A DNA stretch of 10,541 bases from Gulosibacter sediminis. GTDB lineage: Bacteria > Actinomycetota > Actinomycetes > Actinomycetales > Microbacteriaceae. Of the stretch, positions 6,701 through 10,541 are shown piece by piece (within the stretch, counting starts at the first letter, position 1; every line of letters starts with the position of its first letter). The DNA lies in the NCBI RefSeq assembly GCF_014904065.1, contig NZ_JACXJG010000064.1, positions 1-10,541 on the forward strand. The letters are read 5' to 3'. Both the position numbers and the translations under genes were made by a program. The notes under the pieces are model-generated. The model searched no databases. It was not told the origin of the DNA and worked only from the letters and a program-made list of their open reading frames with translations.

Positions 6701-8319
6701 GGAGCACCCACCCCGAGGAGCGCGTGCGCGAGGCCTGGTTCCAGATGCGTGCCGTCTACCGAGCCCACACCGTCGACACCGCGCTCGTGCTGCTCGCGCG
6801 CACCGCGGGCATCCCCGTGGCTGCCCGAGTCGGGGCCAGCTATGGGCTCGCGTTCGACGCGAGCGACGAGGCCGTGCTTGACAGCGTCGCGCGTCAGTCA
6901 GTGCTGCCGAGCGAGGTGTTCGTGAGCGACGGCTTCGGTGCCGCGAGTGAGCGCCTCTCGCCCCTGGGTGTGCGCGTGCGGGGCACCGCCGCGATTGAGC
7001 AGTCACAGTCTGACTGGCTCGGCCAGGTGTCGGCGCCCGTCGGCCGCACGCACTTCGAGGATCTCCTGCTGCCGACCCGCTTCGGCGACTGGAACCGCAT
7101 CACCTTCCGCACGGCGACGGCCGACGACGTGGGCGTCGCACTCGCGACGCCGACGGATGCGCCGAACGGCACCGAGGGGCTCGTACGTCGCGACCTGGTC
7201 GAGTTCAGCCACGGGCTCGAACGCGCGCTGAACACCCGCCCGGTGACTGGCGTCGAGCTCCTGTTCCCGCCGGCGGAGCCGGTGTATACGCTGCCGCTCG
7301 ACGAGGTTGAGGCCGAGGTGCCGAGCGAGGAAAACGCGAGCAAGAGCATCCTGGTCGCCGGCCACGACCTGAAGTTCGCGCGCACTCTCATCGAGACGCT
7401 CGAGACGGCCGGGCACACGATTCTGCTCGACGAGTGGGAGAGCCACACGAAGCACGACGCCGAGCGCTCCGAGGAGCTGCTCGAGCGCGCCGACATCGTG
7501 TTCTGCGAGTGGGGGCTTGGCAACGCCGAGTGGTACTCGAAGCGCGTAAAGCCGCACCAGCGGCTCGTCGTTCGCGTCCACTCGCAGGAGCTGCGCCGGC
7601 CGCACCTGCGCGCGATTACGCACAAGAACGTCGACGAGTACATCTTCGTCGGCGAGCTCATTCGCCGTGCAGCGATCGAGAGCCACGGCGTGCCGCAGAA
7701 GAAGACGCGGGTGATTCCGAACCCCGTTGACGTCACGTCGCTGCATCTGCCGAAGCACGAGGGCGCCGAGCATACGCTCGGTCTCGTCGGCATCGTCGCG
7801 CAACCGAAGCGACTCGACCGGGCCCTTGACCTGCTCGAGCGCCTGCTCGAGGTCGACGGCAGCTACAAGCTGCGCATCAAGGGCAAGCAGCCCGCCGACT
7901 ACCCGTGGATGCTCAACCGCCCCGACGAGATGGCGTACTACGACGTGCAGTATGCGCGCATCGACGCGATCAACGCGAAGCACGAGGGCGCCGTCGTCTT
8001 CGACGGCTTTGGGCCCGACATGGAGGAGTGGTACCGCAATATCGGCGTCGCTGTGTCGGTGAGCGACTTCGAGTCGTTCCACCTGACGATTCCCGACGGC
8101 GCCGCTTCCGGTGCGCTCCCGTCCTCGATTGACTGGCCGGGTGCGGATCTCATCTATCCTCGAGAGTGGATCAGCGCGACCGTCGAGGAGATGGCGCAGC
8201 GGGTGCTTTCAGCGAAGAGCAACCCGGCCCAGCTCGCGGCGATGGTGCAGGAGCGGTTTGGCGCTGACGTTGTTCTGGCTGAGCTAGCGGAAGCGATCTC
8301 GCCTTCCGCAAAGGAGTAG
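3766..8319 (+). CDS. Multidomain glycosyltransferase (coiled coil, GT-B, CgeB-like, GT2-like, GT-B)
   Basis: The protein is 1517 residues from ATG 3766. Residues about 30-110 form a charged coiled coil, followed by a basic hydrophobic patch (111-130) of the kind that may touch the membrane, and an alanine/serine-rich linker. The first GT-B domain (about 273-680, GT4-like) shows N-G-Y-S-T-R-T-R-G at 288-296, V-Y-E-V-R-G-L-W at 401-408, N-A-V-D at 468-471 and P-L-K-P-L-E at 588-593. A second domain (about 692-1015) resembles CgeB-type Glyco_trans_1_2 proteins: F-W-N-K-E-D-P-V-H-F at 778-787 and S-M-F-S-R-R-V-V-E at 931-939. Residues about 1022-1165 look like a GT2 fold without a DXD. A last GT4-like domain (about 1192-1510) has I-P-N-P-V-D at 1317-1322 and S-D-F-E-S-F-H at 1433-1439. 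The role is probably sequential sugar transfer from nucleotide sugars in the cytoplasm; substrates are unknown. Composition shifts inside the gene: hand-counted lines are about 53% GC near 4321 and 70-72% near 6241 and 7201. Confidence 0.93.
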   Translation: MHSDERRSRDHIEALRTAELISDPIAVVARLVALEERHDRDKKNLAKAEGELSRLKKAAQERDKLAKELKQLQKQRDRLKVDLVRANGSLDAYRRETARLKEDLKRVRGSRAMQVGRSVLWPAAAAKKLLQPTERLEATGPSAGSDAAAAELSGDETLASAAENAAAGGPSESIVSTPKAVPVSQRSIEQLLEEFAAEPNAESLSRVINRQWYQLGLIHEPAALIDRHPEIVEKFTPQYSRLVKQIQGYERIESNAATIPARAPGIAYSAEPGRIMYCVHSTPAFNSNGYSTRTRGVAAGLRDAGHDVTVVARAGYPWDGGADVEEPSQERTVCVVGDVEYVHLPGPGLGSTAIDHYILAAADAFVREARLQRPSIIHSASNFRTALAALIAARRLGVPFVYEVRGLWEITEAAEKPGWENTERYKSMERLETLVASEADSVLVITTQVADELERRGVDRTKMILATNAVDTNQFVPLPKDEAYAASHKIRTDVPVLGFAGSIVPYEGLSLLVEASAKLAERGIEHQVAIAGSGDTTKGLKRQREELGLTTVTFLGRLPMEEMPRLISTFDIMPLPRVSSAVTELVSPLKPLEAFSSAKAVVFSDVAPHLDIAGPDEARGLVFPAGDGSALADQLQRLIEDPELRADLGRKARLWTIDERTWAGLGHKVAGAYEFARARHAEALPAPRTLRSLRVGLVADEFTSATLAASMQVTPIDRDRWREQLASADAFDLVFIESAWAGNEGQWTRGVGHYGEQENADLYGALERCRELGIPTVFWNKEDPVHFARFRETAARCDHVFTTDANMIVPYLETPGAVTKTASALPFYAQPAIHNPLPARTEYDPTAAYAGTYYGDRYSERSHQLQRLLNAATSVGLAIYDRQLAFPDSPYKFPDDLQEFVRGHLPYDQVIDSYKSHLVQLNVNSVTESPSMFSRRVVEVAGCGGVVLSGPGRGITETFGGVIPATNDNATWRALLQNWSTHPEERVREAWFQMRAVYRAHTVDTALVLLARTAGIPVAARVGASYGLAFDASDEAVLDSVARQSVLPSEVFVSDGFGAASERLSPLGVRVRGTAAIEQSQSDWLGQVSAPVGRTHFEDLLLPTRFGDWNRITFRTATADDVGVALATPTDAPNGTEGLVRRDLVEFSHGLERALNTRPVTGVELLFPPAEPVYTLPLDEVEAEVPSEENASKSILVAGHDLKFARTLIETLETAGHTILLDEWESHTKHDAERSEELLERADIVFCEWGLGNAEWYSKRVKPHQRLVVRVHSQELRRPHLRAITHKNVDEYIFVGELIRRAAIESHGVPQKKTRVIPNPVDVTSLHLPKHEGAEHTLGLVGIVAQPKRLDRALDLLERLLEVDGSYKLRIKGKQPADYPWMLNRPDEMAYYDVQYARIDAINAKHEGAVVFDGFGPDMEEWYRNIGVAVSVSDFESFHLTIPDGAASGALPSSIDWPGADLIYPREWISATVEEMAQRVLSAKSNPAQLAAMVQERFGADVVLAELAEAISPSAKE

Positions 8320-8321
8320 GA

Positions 8322-9236
8322 ATGACGATTGCAACACCTCAGTGGGATACCCGGCATGACGCCGAGGTAGTCCAGTGGGCAGACCTGTCGCTGTTTTCGC
8401 CGAACGGGAAGCGTGGCCACTACGTCTTCGCGCCGGATCGGTCGCGAGCTGAGAAGCGGCCCCTGCATGCGCTGTACCAGCCCGGTACTTCCGATGTACT
8501 GGCCGTAGTGCTGCACGGAGCGATCAATCGCGAGAAATATACGATTCCTCGGTTTGAGTGGCTTGGCACGTTGAAGAACCGCAAGGAACACGTGCTCTAT
8601 GTCGGCGACTCGACGCTCGGCCTCGCGGCCGACCTGCAGATCGGTTGGTACATCGGCACCCGTGAGTCGGATGAACTCGCTCGCGTCGTTCGCCTGGCCA
8701 CGCAGCTGCGCGCCAAGCTCGGCCTCGCTCGGGTGCTGTTCATGGGCGGCTCGGCAGGCGGCTTCGCGTCACTCATGGCGTCGTCGCATGTGCCCGGTTC
8801 ACGCGCACTTTCGTTCAACCCGCAGGTGACGATCTCGGAATACTACCCGCGCTTCGTCAAGCGCTTCATGCAGGTCGCGCTGCCGAGCTTCGCCGGCTTC
8901 GAGGATGCTCGCGCCGCGATGCCCGGGCGGCTGTCGGTCCTCGACGTCGTCACCTCGACGACGCAGATGCGCAACCGTGCGCTCATCGTGCAGAACAGTG
9001 GTGACACGTTCCACATGGAGAACCACCTTGGGCACCTCGCGACTCAGCTCGACCTGCCACTCGAGAGTACGGTGAGTGCCGACAGCGGCATGGAGTTCGA
9101 CATCCGCTACTTCGGCGACGGCCACAGCATGCCGTACCGGCACGTACTGACGAAATACCTCGACCTCACCCTCGAGCGCTGGGACGACGAGCGGGTCGTG
9201 CGCGCAGGTGACACGTTCGACGCAGAGCAGCGTTAA
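8322..9236 (+). CDS. Alpha/beta-hydrolase-fold protein, polysaccharide locus
   Basis: The 304-residue protein has the marks of an alpha/beta-hydrolase: L-H-G at 64-66 for the oxyanion area, a nucleophile elbow G-G-S-A-G-G at 142-147 with Ser144, an acid candidate Asp228 in N-S-G-D, and a histidine candidate His268 in G-D-G-H-S-M-P. All three are in the right order and spacing, so it is likely active. Families with this look in glycan loci include the XcbB/CpsF capsule proteins and Asp2 of the accessory Sec system, the latter an acetyltransferase. A plain esterase is also possible. It has no signal peptide, so it should act on a cytoplasmic intermediate. The ATG at 8322 is two bases after the TAG of the large glycosyltransferase, and AAGGAG (8311-8316) covers the end of that gene, so translation is coupled. 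The assignment to a given family is inference from motifs. Confidence 0.88.
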   Translation: MTIATPQWDTRHDAEVVQWADLSLFSPNGKRGHYVFAPDRSRAEKRPLHALYQPGTSDVLAVVLHGAINREKYTIPRFEWLGTLKNRKEHVLYVGDSTLGLAADLQIGWYIGTRESDELARVVRLATQLRAKLGLARVLFMGGSAGGFASLMASSHVPGSRALSFNPQVTISEYYPRFVKRFMQVALPSFAGFEDARAAMPGRLSVLDVVTSTTQMRNRALIVQNSGDTFHMENHLGHLATQLDLPLESTVSADSGMEFDIRYFGDGHSMPYRHVLTKYLDLTLERWDDERVVRAGDTFDAEQR

Positions 9237-9260
9237 GCAGCATTTGGTTAGGAATCCGCG

Positions 9261-10442
9261 ATGAATGAACCCGCCTCGACGCTCATCCTGCTTGAGACGA
9301 TCTTTTGTGACTACGAGAACGACCCCGAGATTCTCTCGTCCTATTTCGAACGATTTCAACTGACGCTCGAGTCGCTGTCGAAGCAGCAGGTGCCAGCTCA
9401 GGCCGAACTGTCCGTGGTGGTCTATGTCTCCCGTGACAAGGGCACCTGGATCGAGAAGGTGCAGGGTGAAATTGACCGGTGGCGGGACATTCGGGATGCA
9501 CGCGTCGCGATCAAGATTCATACCTACGACCACCCCGAGATCGGCTACCCCGAAGGCGACCAGGATCGCGTGGACTGGCAGAAGAACCCGAGTAAGCATG
9601 CACCGTACCGGGAACAGCTGTTCACGTCGTCGTGCAAGGCCGTCGATTTCAGCGCGTACGACCGGCTGATCCGCGTCACGCTGGATGACGATGATGTCTG
9701 GCTGCCCTGGCACACCACGACGCTGGTGACTGTCGCGCAAGCGGCGAGGTCGAACGAGCGGATTGCGCACCAAGATGACTTGGCGCTCGGGCTGCTCGAC
9801 GTCAATATCGCCTACATCGGTGATGACGAGGTCGAGGTGCGCACCGTTGCTCTCGAGCGGACCCTCACCGGCGACAAGTTCTACGTCATCGACGATCCGG
9901 GTTCACGGGATGACCTAGCGAGGCGGTCGGCATGGTCAATCCCGGAGGTCATGGACAAGGATCAGAAGCGCAGGATGGCCCGCCATGGGGTCGGTCTATA
10001 TGCGGTGCGCAACTACGGAGCCGGGTTCGTCTATATGAGATGGGGACAAAACCTGTCACGACAGAGGAAGGACGGGTTCCAAATTGTAGGGCTGGGTAGC
10101 CAGACTTTGGCGGCACCTCAAGACGTCCTCGAACTCAGCCGGAACCAGATACCGACCGATGAATCATCCGGCCTCTGGTTCGGTATTCTCCCCGGCAGGC
10201 TCAAAGTTGACGCGAAACGACATGGTCGCCAAGTTCACGCTTCCACGAACTTCGATGATGTTAGAAAGACCGGTTCGCAACTTGCGCTTCAACTCATGCG
10301 CGGCGGCAAACGTATTGATGTGCGTGCCTACGGCTCGTCTGCGAACACGGTGTTTGAAAATGTGCCGCCAGGAGTAACGGTCCAGGCGTTCATCCGTCGA
10401 GACGGCGCGATCATAGGGAGAGCGACCTCGCGGGAGGTTTGA
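9261..10442 (+). CDS. GT-A glycosyltransferase, putative rhamnosyltransferase-like
   Basis: The 393-residue protein opens with a beta strand (S-T-L-I-L-L-E-T) and has a second one at about 50-57 (L-S-V-V-V-Y-V-S), then R-V-T-L-D-D-D-D-V-W at 138-147, an acidic metal-binding cluster after an R-L-I-R strand. This arrangement resembles the putative rhamnosyl transferase family (PF11316) and other GT-A enzymes. Rhamnose itself is not proven. From about residue 300 the protein changes to a short beta-rich tail (L-K-V-D-A, Q-L-A-L-Q-L, V-R-A-Y-G, T-V-Q-A-F-I-R-R-D-G) that looks like a separate sandwich domain, perhaps for acceptor or partner binding. ATG 9261 follows AGGA (9250-9253) by 7 bases, 24 bases after the hydrolase stop, so it is probably co-transcribed. 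GC falls inside the gene: hand-counted lines at 10021 and 10261 are about 55% and 52%, well below the 70% seen upstream. Confidence 0.87.
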   Translation: MNEPASTLILLETIFCDYENDPEILSSYFERFQLTLESLSKQQVPAQAELSVVVYVSRDKGTWIEKVQGEIDRWRDIRDARVAIKIHTYDHPEIGYPEGDQDRVDWQKNPSKHAPYREQLFTSSCKAVDFSAYDRLIRVTLDDDDVWLPWHTTTLVTVAQAARSNERIAHQDDLALGLLDVNIAYIGDDEVEVRTVALERTLTGDKFYVIDDPGSRDDLARRSAWSIPEVMDKDQKRRMARHGVGLYAVRNYGAGFVYMRWGQNLSRQRKDGFQIVGLGSQTLAAPQDVLELSRNQIPTDESSGLWFGILPGRLKVDAKRHGRQVHASTNFDDVRKTGSQLALQLMRGGKRIDVRAYGSSANTVFENVPPGVTVQAFIRRDGAIIGRATSREV

Positions 10443-10477
10443 GTCTAGTGGCTTATTGGGTTGATATTGCAAAACGC

Positions 10478-10508
10478 AACAATTTGCCCCGGCTGGCGCA
10501 AAATTGTT
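10478..10508 (+). terminator. Candidate terminator after the rightward operon
   Basis: AACAATTTGC at 10478-10487 pairs with GCAAAATTGTT at 10498-10508 with one bulged base, around a loop of 10 GC-rich bases. It begins 36 bases after the stop at 10440-10442. The stem is AT-rich at its base and a T-containing stretch follows (to about 10520) without a solid T-run, so termination strength is uncertain. Because it is symmetric it could also serve a convergent gene to the right. The last 33 bases hold nothing further I can name. Confidence 0.45.
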
Positions 10509-10541
10509 CTACACATTTCTTAAGGGGCTCATCGCAATCGA

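Noticed and set aside
7003..8082. Minus-strand open frame of 359 codons
   Set aside because: It is antisense to the C-terminal domains of the large glycosyltransferase, with the low-complexity composition typical of GC-rich shadow frames.
8799..9773. Minus-strand open frame of 324 codons
   Set aside because: It spans two real plus-strand genes and the gap between them, and has no family motif.
10164..10472. Minus-strand open frame of 102 codons at the right end
   Set aside because: It is antisense to the glycosyltransferase tail, starts inside the candidate terminator area, and has no ribosome binding site.
1..10541. CRISPR array, rRNA, intact insertion sequence, toxin-antitoxin or phage defence genes
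   Set aside because: I saw no regularly spaced repeats, no rRNA-like sequence, no transposase or integrase motifs, and no nuclease or other defence domains in the real genes.

Overview
The window looks like part of a chromosomal surface-glycan (cell-wall or capsular polysaccharide) locus from a high-GC actinobacterium. Codon choice, strong Shine-Dalgarno sites, GTG starts and tightly packed operons fit Actinobacteria. The Micrococcales (a Microbacteriaceae-like organism) is my best guess, but nothing here fixes the genus.

Layout. Positions 1-362 hold no gene I can defend: only short open stretches, a loose inverted repeat and a strong GC hairpin. Positions 363-3437 are a leftward operon of three tightly coupled genes. 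In order of transcription these are a 134-residue protein of unknown function, a 678-residue tandem glycosyltransferase with two GT-A (family 2-like) domains, and a 211-residue protein of unknown function. A 328-base divergent control region (3438-3765) carries a perfect 12-base palindrome, a second inverted repeat, and candidate promoters for both directions. Positions 3766-10442 are a rightward operon: a 1517-residue multidomain glycosyltransferase, a 304-residue alpha/beta-hydrolase-fold protein with a complete Ser-Asp-His set, and a 393-residue GT-A glycosyltransferase resembling the putative rhamnosyltransferases. A hairpin just after the last stop may end this operon.

How the genes may work together. 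The three glycosyltransferase genes encode about six domains related to sugar transfer, five of which look catalytic. No protein has an obvious signal peptide or transmembrane segment. A simple reading is that they assemble a repeat unit or a short chain on the cytoplasmic side of the membrane, with the hydrolase-fold protein adding or removing an acyl group or taking part in polymer formation. The exporter, lipid-carrier primase and sugar-nucleotide genes would then lie outside the window. This is inference.

The most notable items are the domain layout of the 1517-residue protein (coiled coil, GT-B, CgeB-like GT-B, a GT2-like domain without its DXD, and a final GT-B with an E-X7-D in place of E-X7-E), two unrecognised small proteins translationally coupled to the tandem glycosyltransferase, and base-composition changes that fall inside genes and suggest recombination.
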